This document shows, in pieces, positions 25,421 through 33,103 of a stretch of 64,000 nt of DNA. Position numbers and translations under genes: made by a program. The notes beneath the pieces were generated by a model. That model had not been told where the DNA came from, did no database searches, and saw only the letters and a program-made list of their open reading frames with translations. This DNA is from an uncultured candidate division Zixibacteria bacterium (lineage in GTDB: Bacteria > Zixibacteria > MSB-5A5 > GN15 > PGXB01): positions 62,001 through 126,000 of the forward strand of contig CALAMC010000048.1 of the NCBI GenBank assembly GCA_937925655.1. Direction: 5' to 3'. The stretch's first letter is position 1; the number at the start of each line of letters is the position of its first letter.

Positions 25421-28400
25421 GTGAAAAAAATGTTACACTGGATAGCAGTTTCTTTCATAATTTTCTTGTTTATCCCGATAAGATATGACCGGGTTGAGGC
25501 CAAAGGCTGGACCGCGCTAAACTCGGAAACCGACAATAGTCGCGAATTTCTCGAATTGGCCAATTCCGCCCATCAGGCGGATGTTAATTGGCCCCAACCG
25601 GTAGGCTTTCATCGCGTCGGACAAATCGAAATGACAATAACCAGTTCAGGCATTATTGGCAATTCCGGTATAAATGCTTCCACTGACCCCGAAACCGGCC
25701 TGCCCTTGCGGTCATTCACTTTTCCACGCGGAAGCAGACATTCATATCTCTGGGGCGCCGGGTTATGGGTCGGCGGTATAATTGATGATGATACACTGGT
25801 CTCTCTCGCGTTATCGGATGCCTATTTGGGCATTGGGCATTTCTTGCCCGTTGACAGCGGAGGCTCTGTGACATTAATCGGTGGTCCGGGGGATAAGCAA
25901 TTCCGTGTACAATACGATGACAATTTCCCCGGTCCGGCCTGGCATGAACCCAATTTAAAAAAACTGCGGAATATCCGTATTACAGAAATCAGCCGGAGCT
26001 GGACTTATTCTCCCCACGATTATTTTATCTTAATGGAACTGGCGATTACCAATATTGGCGACAGACCGATCCAGGACGCCTATATCGGGTATTATGTGGA
26101 TGGTGATGTCGCCGATCGGACCAACGGCAATGGCTTTGCCGATGATGTCGCTGGTTTCATAAAATCCGAAGGCATTGCCTACATTATAGACAATAACGGA
26201 GACCCGCGAAACAATCAAACCTGGACCGACACAAGTGTGCTTGGAGCAATGGGTGTGGCACTCGTTTATTCTGATCCGCCTGCCGCTAAAACCAGTTTCA
26301 ACTGGTGGAACCGATTTACACCGGAATATGGTCCGCAGTATCTCGGCACCCCCCCGCAAAGTCCGCGCTATATGGCCGACGGTGGCCTGGGTGACCCGGT
26401 CAATGCCTCCGATCGATATTACTTGTTATCGAATGGTGAAATAGATTACGATCAAATATATGCCGCCATCATGAACGCCGACTCGGGATGGCTTCCAGCC
26501 GGAACTACCGCTGGAACTGGGCTCGCCTTCGGCTTTGATACTCGCTATGTCCTCGGTTATGGGCCGTATCAGTTGCCCCCCGGCGATTCTGTCCACCTGG
26601 TACTGGCTTTCGCAGGCGGAGATAATATTCACCAAAATCCTGCTGACTATTTCAACTACTTCGACGCCCAAAACCCATCCGATTATTATAACCGGCTGGA
26701 TTTTTCCGACCTGATTAACAATGTTCGTTCGGCCAGGATATTGTTCGAATCCGATTATGCCCTGGCCCTGCGGCCCGGAGAAATCCAGGGAGTCAAAGTT
26801 TTTGAGACCGGCGATACCGAAATTAAAGCGTCCTGGCTTCCCAAATTGCATACGGACATTGAAGGATATAACGTTTATATCAAACCCGTTCCCGACAGCC
26901 AGCTGATCTTTGAAGATACTGTTTGCCGTTATACTACAGACACTATCGGGATGGCTCTTGTAAATCACAACGGCCTGATTTCGGATACATTCCTGTATAT
27001 TGGCGAATTGATTGACGGGCAAACCTATTTTTTATCTGTGACGGCCGTGAATTTTTTCTCTGAATCGCCCAAATCGTTTCCCCGTTATTTTACCCTCGGG
27101 ACTCCCGATCCTCCCGTCACCTGCCCCGATCCGACTTACGTCAGCAACACGGAACAGGTTACTATCCGGTGGATACCGCCTACCGAAAGCGATATTGACC
27201 ATTACAATATATATCGCTATGTCGGTGCCTATGACTATTCCCTGCGTTACAAACCCCGCATCACCACCCGTCCAATCAGCGGCCGTCAGCACGACAGCCT
27301 GCATATAATTGTAGACGGAAGCGACACTATCCAATTCTATTTTTATGACGTGATTCCCTACGCGCAGGTGATCGCACCGGAAACGTCATTCATCGATCCG
27401 ATCACGGATGCCGAACTGTACTATCTGGTTACGGCCATTGACACTGCCGGACAAGAATCGGATACGTCGCGAACCATTCCGATCTATGCCACCAGTTTCA
27501 TGCCCTACGATTTTCTAATCCTGATTGACAATGACGGCGAAGACCATAATTTGGAATCAATCGACACGGTCATTAATTACTACAATGATATTCTCTCTGA
27601 TTACATGGTGAACTATTTCATTCTTTCGGATTCCGCTCAAGGCTATGTTTGCGACGACAGCGGCTGTCGCAACGTTTGTCTGAACAAGGAATGCTTTTCC
27701 TGGGCGTCATTTGCACCGTACAAGTGCGTCATAATCGACGAAAACATGCTGAAGCCGATTATCAGCCGCTATGACTTCATTGTCCCGTTCGATAAAATAC
27801 TCACCGACTACATCCGATCGGGGGGATTTGTCGTTTATTTCGGCAACTTTGCAGATGCCATCATGCCATATGGTCTGGATACGTTGACGCGGCATTTTCA
27901 ACCGGGTTCGAAAGAATATGAGCTCTTTGGGCTGGATTCAGTCCTGCTCAATGGCGTGGGGCTGCATTTCAACGGACTTATCGGCGGCGGCCGCGATACT
28001 ATCGGTGGCTTCATAGGTGCAACCGCGGCCATAACGCCGTTCGAACAACTGACAGTCGATACGACTTATGACTGGTGGAACTTTGCGGCGCAACATATGA
28101 CCTTCTGGCCGTACGCCACCCCGCCGCAGACGGCTACAATGTATCCCCGCGCCGGAGCGGAAACAGTATATTGGTATGATGCTTTGTCGCCGCAAACTTC
28201 ACTTTTTGACGGTCTCCCCTGCGGCGTCAGGTTCAGTGCCTATGGTCAGTGGCACTATTCCTTCGGATTCCATCCCTGGTATCTGCCGAAGGTGCAGAGT
28301 GCGGCCTTGTTTGACGTCATCTTGAATAATCAACCGACCGACGTCGATGACCCGATTGACCCTCTTCCCACGCGAATGGTGCTGCACCAGAATTTTCCGA

Positions 28401-28648
28401 ATCCTTTTAATCTTTCGACCACCATCGCCCTTACCTTACCGCATTCAGGCGATGTGACCTTAGATATTTACAACATTCTTGGACAGCGGGTATGCCGCCT
28501 TGTTGACGAATTCAAAACGGTTGGTAACCATGTTATCCAATGGCATGGCCGCGATGATCGTGGCGACGAAGTGGCGTCGGGGATCTATTTTTATAGGCTG
28601 AATTGGGATAACAAGCCGCAAACCCGCAAAATGCTTTTAATCAAGTAA
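25421..28648 (+). CDS. secreted protein with fibronectin III-like domains and T9SS sorting domain
   Basis: The product has 1,075 residues. The GTG at 25421 is preferred because GAGGTG lies just upstream; it gives a clean signal peptide (MKKMLHWIAVSFIIFLFIPI). Residues about 30-440 form an unrecognised beta-rich region with AGLWVGGIIDDDTLVSLAL and YVDGDVADRTNGNGFADD, of a type seen in T9SS-exported proteins of FCB phyla. Fibronectin III-like domains follow at about 450-560 and 563-670. A compact cysteine cluster is at about 742-770. The end (from about 987) is a T9SS type A sorting domain: NFPNPFNLSTTI, LGQRVCRL, GIYFYRLNW and KMLLIK. No catalytic motif is recognised. It is divergent from the giant repeat protein gene. 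Confidence 0.8.
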   Translation: MKKMLHWIAVSFIIFLFIPIRYDRVEAKGWTALNSETDNSREFLELANSAHQADVNWPQPVGFHRVGQIEMTITSSGIIGNSGINASTDPETGLPLRSFTFPRGSRHSYLWGAGLWVGGIIDDDTLVSLALSDAYLGIGHFLPVDSGGSVTLIGGPGDKQFRVQYDDNFPGPAWHEPNLKKLRNIRITEISRSWTYSPHDYFILMELAITNIGDRPIQDAYIGYYVDGDVADRTNGNGFADDVAGFIKSEGIAYIIDNNGDPRNNQTWTDTSVLGAMGVALVYSDPPAAKTSFNWWNRFTPEYGPQYLGTPPQSPRYMADGGLGDPVNASDRYYLLSNGEIDYDQIYAAIMNADSGWLPAGTTAGTGLAFGFDTRYVLGYGPYQLPPGDSVHLVLAFAGGDNIHQNPADYFNYFDAQNPSDYYNRLDFSDLINNVRSARILFESDYALALRPGEIQGVKVFETGDTEIKASWLPKLHTDIEGYNVYIKPVPDSQLIFEDTVCRYTTDTIGMALVNHNGLISDTFLYIGELIDGQTYFLSVTAVNFFSESPKSFPRYFTLGTPDPPVTCPDPTYVSNTEQVTIRWIPPTESDIDHYNIYRYVGAYDYSLRYKPRITTRPISGRQHDSLHIIVDGSDTIQFYFYDVIPYAQVIAPETSFIDPITDAELYYLVTAIDTAGQESDTSRTIPIYATSFMPYDFLILIDNDGEDHNLESIDTVINYYNDILSDYMVNYFILSDSAQGYVCDDSGCRNVCLNKECFSWASFAPYKCVIIDENMLKPIISRYDFIVPFDKILTDYIRSGGFVVYFGNFADAIMPYGLDTLTRHFQPGSKEYELFGLDSVLLNGVGLHFNGLIGGGRDTIGGFIGATAAITPFEQLTVDTTYDWWNFAAQHMTFWPYATPPQTATMYPRAGAETVYWYDALSPQTSLFDGLPCGVRFSAYGQWHYSFGFHPWYLPKVQSAALFDVILNNQPTDVDDPIDPLPTRMVLHQNFPNPFNLSTTIALTLPHSGDVTLDIYNILGQRVCRLVDEFKTVGNHVIQWHGRDDRGDEVASGIYFYRLNWDNKPQTRKMLLIK

Positions 28649-28661
28649 TCTATTGCCGGTC

Positions 28662-28692
28662 GGCGGGCCGCCTGCCATCCGGGCGACCCGCC
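28662..28692. terminator. GC-rich hairpin between convergent genes
   Basis: GGCGGGCCGCC pairs with GGCGACCCGCC (one mismatch) around a short loop. It lies between the stop codons of the T9SS protein gene (plus) and the SPFH lipoprotein gene (minus). There is no clear T-run on either side, so it may be a weak or factor-assisted terminator. Confidence 0.4.
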
Positions 28693-28706
28693 ATAGGCGC
28701 GACTTT

Positions 28707-29522
28707 CTATAGTTGGCTGCCCCCGAGTATAATCGGCAAGCCGTCTTTGGGATTTCCGACAATGACAATTTTGGTATTGGGAGATTCGGCCAGTTTCTGG
28801 GTCGCCTCGATACCTTTCCAGGTTAATAGTGAATTGGTTACCCCGGATGCCACAATTTTCTGGAAGTCGGCGATACCCTGCGCTTCGATTCGTTTTCTTT
28901 CGGCTTCCTGCTTTTCTTTCAGCAGGACGAATTCCATCTTCTGCGCCTCCTGATCGGCGGCCAACTTGAAATTGATGGCTTCGGAAATCTTCGCGGGGAG
29001 ATTGACATTCCGGATAATTACATTTTCGCAGATTATAAATTTCTTTTCCAGCATTTTCTGCATTTCGTTCAATATCTCGCTGTTTATTATCTCGCGTTTG
29101 GAGGAATATATTTCCTCCGGCTTGAATTTTCCAACCACGCTGCGGGCCACCCCGCGAAGCGCCGGCGCCACGGCGACATTGAAATAATTACGACCCAATG
29201 TAACCTGTAACGAATCAAGCTTGGTCGGTTCCGGACGATACCAAATTGTCACTTCCAATCCAATCGTGGCGCCGTCCGACGATAAAACCTGCAATTCCTC
29301 CCGGCTTTCCTCAAGCTGGATTTTATACACGAACATTTCATTCCAGGGCAAATGCCAATTGAAACCTTCGGGATAAATTTTGCCCATTTCGGTACCATCA
29401 CCGAATTTGTAATAAAATACTCCCCGATGGCCGGAATCGATTTGCGTTCCGCACCCGATCAAACCGAAAGCGGCCGTGAGCAGGACAAAGGCAAAAACGA
29501 ATTTGCGGTGATTTGTTGACAT
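28707..29522 (-). CDS. SPFH/prohibitin-like domain protein with lipoprotein signal
   Basis: The product has 271 residues. The N-terminus has a hydrophobic segment ending in the lipobox LIGC (Cys24), so it is probably lipid-anchored after cleavage. The SPFH core follows: DSGHRGVFYYKFGDG, EGFNWHLPWNE, LEVTIWYRPEP and a C-terminal helix rich in Glu/Lys/Ala (ADQEAQKMEFVLLKEKQEAERKRIEAQGIADFQ). This matches prohibitin/HflK-type proteins, which form membrane-bound ring assemblies. Most bacterial relatives are anchored by an uncleaved N-terminal span rather than by lipid. It stands alone, about 90 bp after the unknown lipoprotein gene. Function unknown. Confidence 0.82.
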   Translation of the reverse strand: MSTNHRKFVFAFVLLTAAFGLIGCGTQIDSGHRGVFYYKFGDGTEMGKIYPEGFNWHLPWNEMFVYKIQLEESREELQVLSSDGATIGLEVTIWYRPEPTKLDSLQVTLGRNYFNVAVAPALRGVARSVVGKFKPEEIYSSKREIINSEILNEMQKMLEKKFIICENVIIRNVNLPAKISEAINFKLAADQEAQKMEFVLLKEKQEAERKRIEAQGIADFQKIVASGVTNSLLTWKGIEATQKLAESPNTKIVIVGNPKDGLPIILGGSQL

Positions 29523-29615
29523 GACTCCTCCTTGTTAGAATTAACTTAAATTCCGTTTAACAAATGTATGTTATACTCCGAATACCGTGAAGACAAGAAG
29601 AAAATTCTATCTAAT

Positions 29616-30485
29616 CTATTGAGCCTTGTAAAAGGCAACGTAACCGTAGGAGTTCACTCTCAACGTGTCCACGATCAACGGGCTTTCGCTTACGGTATCG
29701 ACCACATAATCCACCGGCGTCTCAACGAATATCAGGCGATTGAACGGCTCGGTCGTATTGCCTATTTTCCACCCCGTCTTGTACTTTCCCGATGCCAACC
29801 GGGTTTTCAGACCCTTTATCGAACCGCCACCGATTCGCACGAAAATTACATCATCGCTGTTACTGGTATAAGTCAGGCTGTCGCCTTTGCCATAAATGCC
29901 CAGGGTATCATAAAGCAAATACTCCGTCCCCTGTCCGTTGACCGAGGTAATGAAACTGCCGTTGCTTATAGTTCTTCCGGCGGAGGCATCGTTAGTGCGG
30001 CTGTTATACCCCCAGAATCGCCAACCGTGATATTGATAACCGTCGTTATAAACCTTAACGAAATAGGCTGTACGGCTGATAATCGATCGGTAGTTATAGG
30101 CATGAACCGTATCACCGGCAGCTTCGATGCGGCGTATCTTTCCGTAATAGGCATGCCTGATTTCAGCCGTGGCGTCAAGAACCCCGGAATAGGGCGGAAT
30201 ATTTTTAGGGATGGTATCGATGCGAATAATGGTATCCGAAATTATGGAATCGATGACATAAAAATATAGCTCTGACGTTCCGTTTCGTTCAAAAGCCGCG
30301 CTGGTATATATCTCCGATGTAAATAATTCTCGGCCGTCTTCCGAATCACTCAAAAAAAGCTTCAATTGTTCATAATAAGACGTGTTATAGCTCTCCGGGT
30401 TCGAGCATGATAATACTGCCCCCAGAATGGCCGCTAATGCCAGCGCAAATACGACATGTTGCATTCGGGATCTTTTTATCTTCAT
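29616..30485 (-). CDS. unknown lipoprotein
   Basis: The product has 289 residues. A lipoprotein signal is visible: hydrophobic residues 11-24, then VLSC with Cys27. The mature part is rich in Tyr, Ser, Asp and Thr with alternating hydrophobic residues (ELYFYVIDSIISDTIIRIDTIP, YGYVAFYKAQ), suggesting beta structure. No enzyme motif is seen and I do not recognise a family. Its ATG overlaps the uvrB stop codon by 4 bp (ATGA), so it is translated from the uvrB mRNA. There is no obvious link to DNA repair. Confidence 0.7.
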   Translation of the reverse strand: MKIKRSRMQHVVFALALAAILGAVLSCSNPESYNTSYYEQLKLFLSDSEDGRELFTSEIYTSAAFERNGTSELYFYVIDSIISDTIIRIDTIPKNIPPYSGVLDATAEIRHAYYGKIRRIEAAGDTVHAYNYRSIISRTAYFVKVYNDGYQYHGWRFWGYNSRTNDASAGRTISNGSFITSVNGQGTEYLLYDTLGIYGKGDSLTYTSNSDDVIFVRIGGGSIKGLKTRLASGKYKTGWKIGNTTEPFNRLIFVETPVDYVVDTVSESPLIVDTLRVNSYGYVAFYKAQ

Positions 30486-32551
30486 CTTCTGCGCCTGTTT
30501 TTTAAATCCGATTTGATCTTTTTTATTTCATCGCGTATGGCGGCGGCCGTCTCGAATTCGAGGTTACGGGCGGCCTTATTCATTGCCGTCATTAAAAAGG
30601 CGACCTGGTCTTCGGCTGTCATGTGCACAAAATGATCCGGCTTTTCGAATTCATCCACTTCAGAGATGCGGGAATCGGCAAAACTGGTTGCCTGCAAAAT
30701 CTCATCGCGCGTTTTGTAAATCGTCTCCGGGTCAATATTGTGCTCTTTATTGTACGCCATCTGCTTGGTCCGACGACGCTCGGTTTCATCGATGGCCTTT
30801 TTCATCGAGTCGGTGATTTTGTCGGCATAAAAAATAACTTCGCCGTTTTTATTACGGGCCGCCCGGCCCGCTGTCTGTATCAATGACCGTTCCGAGCGCA
30901 GAAAGCCTTCTTTGTCCGCATCCAATATAGCCACCAGCGACACTTCGGGCAAATCCAATCCTTCCCGCAGGAGGTTAATGCCGACCAGCACATCGAATTC
31001 GGCCAGACGCAAATCGCGGATGATCTCGGTTCTGTCTATGGCATCGATTTCGCTATGAAGATAGCGCACGCGAATATTGATTTTGCTCAGGTAATTGGCC
31101 AAATCTTCAGCCATGCGCTTGGTCAATGTTGTCACCAGGATTCTTTCCTTGCGTTCCACCCGCCGCCGGATTTCCTCAATCAAATCATCGACCTGTGTCG
31201 CCAGCGGCCGGACGGTTATCAACGGGTCACACAGCCCGGTCGGACGAATCACTTGTTCGACCACTACCCCGCCGGATTTCTCCAGTTCGTAATCGGCCGG
31301 AGTCGCCGAGACAAAAATGGTCTTATGTGTCAGATTTTCGAATTCCTCGAAAAACAACGGGCGGTTATCCAGCGCCGACGGCAACCGGAAACCATGCTCC
31401 ACCAGTACTTCCTTGCGCGATCTATCCCCGGCGAACATACCGCGTATTTGCGGAACCGTTTGATGAGATTCATCGATGATAGTCACAAAATCATCGGGGA
31501 AAAAGTCTATCAACGTATAAGGCCTTTCGCCCGGTCGGCGACCGGTCAAATGCCTCGAGTAATTTTCAATGCCGCTACAATAGCCTATTTCCTGCATCAT
31601 TTCAAGGTCATAGCCGGTCCGCGATTCAAGTCGCTGCGCTTCCAGCAGTTTCCCAACGGCGCGAAGATTTTCCAGCCTTTCGGCCAGTTCCGCCTTTATA
31701 GATACAACGGCTTTTTCCATTTGCGGCCGGCTGGTGATAAAATGCTTGGCCGGATAGACGGCGATCTTGTTGCGCTCGGAGATTATTTCTCCGGTCACCG
31801 GGTTGAATTCCGTCAGGCGCTCGATTGCGTCCCCGAATAACTCAATCCGAATGGCCGTCTCCTGATAGGCCGGGATCAGCTCGATAATGTCCCCGCGCAC
31901 CCGAAAATTGCCACGGGAAAAATCAATATCATTGCGGTTATAATGGATATCTATCAGGGCGCGGATTATTCGATCCCGCTCGTATTCCTGCCCCAATTCC
32001 ATAAATAGTAGTTGTTCGGCGTATTCTTTGGGTGACCCCAAACTGTAAATGCAGGAAACCGAGGAAACGATAATCACATCTTCCCGCTCCAGAAGTGAAG
32101 CGGTCGCCCGAAGGCGCAACCGGTCGATATCCTCGTTCATGGACGTGTCTTTTTCTATATATGTATCTGTGGTCGGAAGATATGCCTCCGGCTGATAATA
32201 ATCGTAATAGCTGATAAAAAACTCGACGGCATTATGCGGGAAAAATGCTTTCAACTCCCCATAAAGTTGAGCCGCAAGTGTTTTATTATGGGAGATGACC
32301 AGTGTCGGTCGGCCATAACGCGCAATGACATTGGCAATGGCAAAAGTCTTGCCGGAGCCGGTTACGCCCAAAAGCGTCTGATATTTATCGCCTCGGATCA
32401 AACCCGCCACCAGTTGTTCAATGGCGGCCGGTTGATCGCCGCGAGGCTGATACGATGACACCAGTTGAAACAATGATCTATCCATCCGGCTGGTCACGGC
32501 CGTCTTATCCCGCCTTTGTATAGTTTCAGGTTTGTTCACATGGATTTCCAA
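30482..32551 (-). CDS. uvrB: excinuclease ABC subunit B
   Basis: The product has 689 residues from the TTG at 32551; an ATG at 32485 (MDRSLFQLVSS) is an equally plausible start because the family usually begins close to FQLVSSYQPRGDQP. UvrB verifies DNA damage and bridges UvrA and UvrC in nucleotide excision repair. Walker A GVTGSGKTFAIANV, the beta-hairpin region YYDYYQPEAYLPTTDTYIEKD (split around Pro), helicase motif VI QTAGRAARN and the C-terminal UVR helices (FETAAAIRDEIKKIK) are all intact. It is divergent from rplU. A palindrome 42 bp upstream may be an operator. Confidence 0.96.
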   Translation of the reverse strand: MEIHVNKPETIQRRDKTAVTSRMDRSLFQLVSSYQPRGDQPAAIEQLVAGLIRGDKYQTLLGVTGSGKTFAIANVIARYGRPTLVISHNKTLAAQLYGELKAFFPHNAVEFFISYYDYYQPEAYLPTTDTYIEKDTSMNEDIDRLRLRATASLLEREDVIIVSSVSCIYSLGSPKEYAEQLLFMELGQEYERDRIIRALIDIHYNRNDIDFSRGNFRVRGDIIELIPAYQETAIRIELFGDAIERLTEFNPVTGEIISERNKIAVYPAKHFITSRPQMEKAVVSIKAELAERLENLRAVGKLLEAQRLESRTGYDLEMMQEIGYCSGIENYSRHLTGRRPGERPYTLIDFFPDDFVTIIDESHQTVPQIRGMFAGDRSRKEVLVEHGFRLPSALDNRPLFFEEFENLTHKTIFVSATPADYELEKSGGVVVEQVIRPTGLCDPLITVRPLATQVDDLIEEIRRRVERKERILVTTLTKRMAEDLANYLSKINIRVRYLHSEIDAIDRTEIIRDLRLAEFDVLVGINLLREGLDLPEVSLVAILDADKEGFLRSERSLIQTAGRAARNKNGEVIFYADKITDSMKKAIDETERRRTKQMAYNKEHNIDPETIYKTRDEILQATSFADSRISEVDEFEKPDHFVHMTAEDQVAFLMTAMNKAARNLEFETAAAIRDEIKKIKSDLKNRRRR

Positions 32552-32592
32552 TATATATCAGAAATTGTCCATTTCAATCACTTTATAAAACA

Positions 32593-32616
32593 ATTGAACC
32601 TGGTTGTGGGTTCAAT
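32593..32616. promoter_or_regulatory. palindromic operator-like site upstream of uvrB
   Basis: A perfect 8-bp inverted repeat, ATTGAACC and GGTTCAAT, is separated by 8 bases. It lies 42 bp before the first possible uvrB start and beside a TATGAT that could be a -10 on the minus strand. The half-sites contain GAAC/GTTC as in some LexA boxes, but the spacing is not that of a known LexA site. A regulator-binding role is inference. Confidence 0.35.
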
Positions 32617-32707
32617 CATATAATAATGGAACGACGAAAAGAGGCATTCGTTTAAGCATAATTGAACTGGAGACGGCAAACAATCGCCAAAGCCGCATAA
32701 TTTTAGC

Positions 32708-32735
32708 TTGACTGATGGCATAAAATGGGTATAAT
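32708..32735 (+). promoter_or_regulatory. sigma70-type promoter of the rplU-bamA-skp-lpxD operon
   Basis: TTGACT (32708-32713) is followed after 16 bases by a perfect TATAAT (32730-32735). The predicted transcript start near 32742 leaves a leader of about 40 nt before the rplU ATG at 32783. Confidence 0.7.
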
Positions 32736-32782
32736 TATCGTTTTATTGTCAGGGTTTGATAACAAAATATGGAGGATATAGA

Positions 32783-33103
32783 ATGTACGCAGTTTTCGAA
32801 GCGGGTGGATTGCAGTTTAATGCCGTAGAAGGCGCGACTGTTAAAGTCCCGTTTATTTCAGCCGACCCCGGTTCGACCGTCTCCCTCGACAAGGTTCTCC
32901 TGATCAAAGACGGCGAAAATGCCCTGGCCGGGTTCCCCTACCTCGATGCCGCTAAAATCGAAGCCGAGGTTGTTGCTCAGGGTCTGGCCGAGAAGGTAAC
33001 CGTTTATAAATTCAAAAGGCGGACCAAGTACCGCCGCACCCGGGGACATCGCCAAAAATACACGGAAATCAAAATCAAGAAAATAGTGTCGCCGGAAAAT
33101 TGA
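32783..33103 (+). CDS. rplU: 50S ribosomal protein L21
   Basis: The product has 106 residues. The start MYAVFEAGGLQF matches the L21 family (MYAVIxxGGKQY), and GGAGG lies 7 bases upstream, so the ATG at 32783 is firm. The KFKRRTKYRRTRGHRQKYTEIKI end is the typical RNA-binding tail. L21 is usually followed by rpmA (L27); here the next gene is bamA, whose TTG start overlaps the rplU stop by 4 bp. Confidence 0.96.
   Translation: MYAVFEAGGLQFNAVEGATVKVPFISADPGSTVSLDKVLLIKDGENALAGFPYLDAAKIEAEVVAQGLAEKVTVYKFKRRTKYRRTRGHRQKYTEIKIKKIVSPEN

Noticed and set aside
32593..32616. Canonical LexA box upstream of uvrB
   Set aside because: The GAAC and GTTC halves are 10 bases apart rather than at a known LexA spacing, so only a generic operator is proposed.
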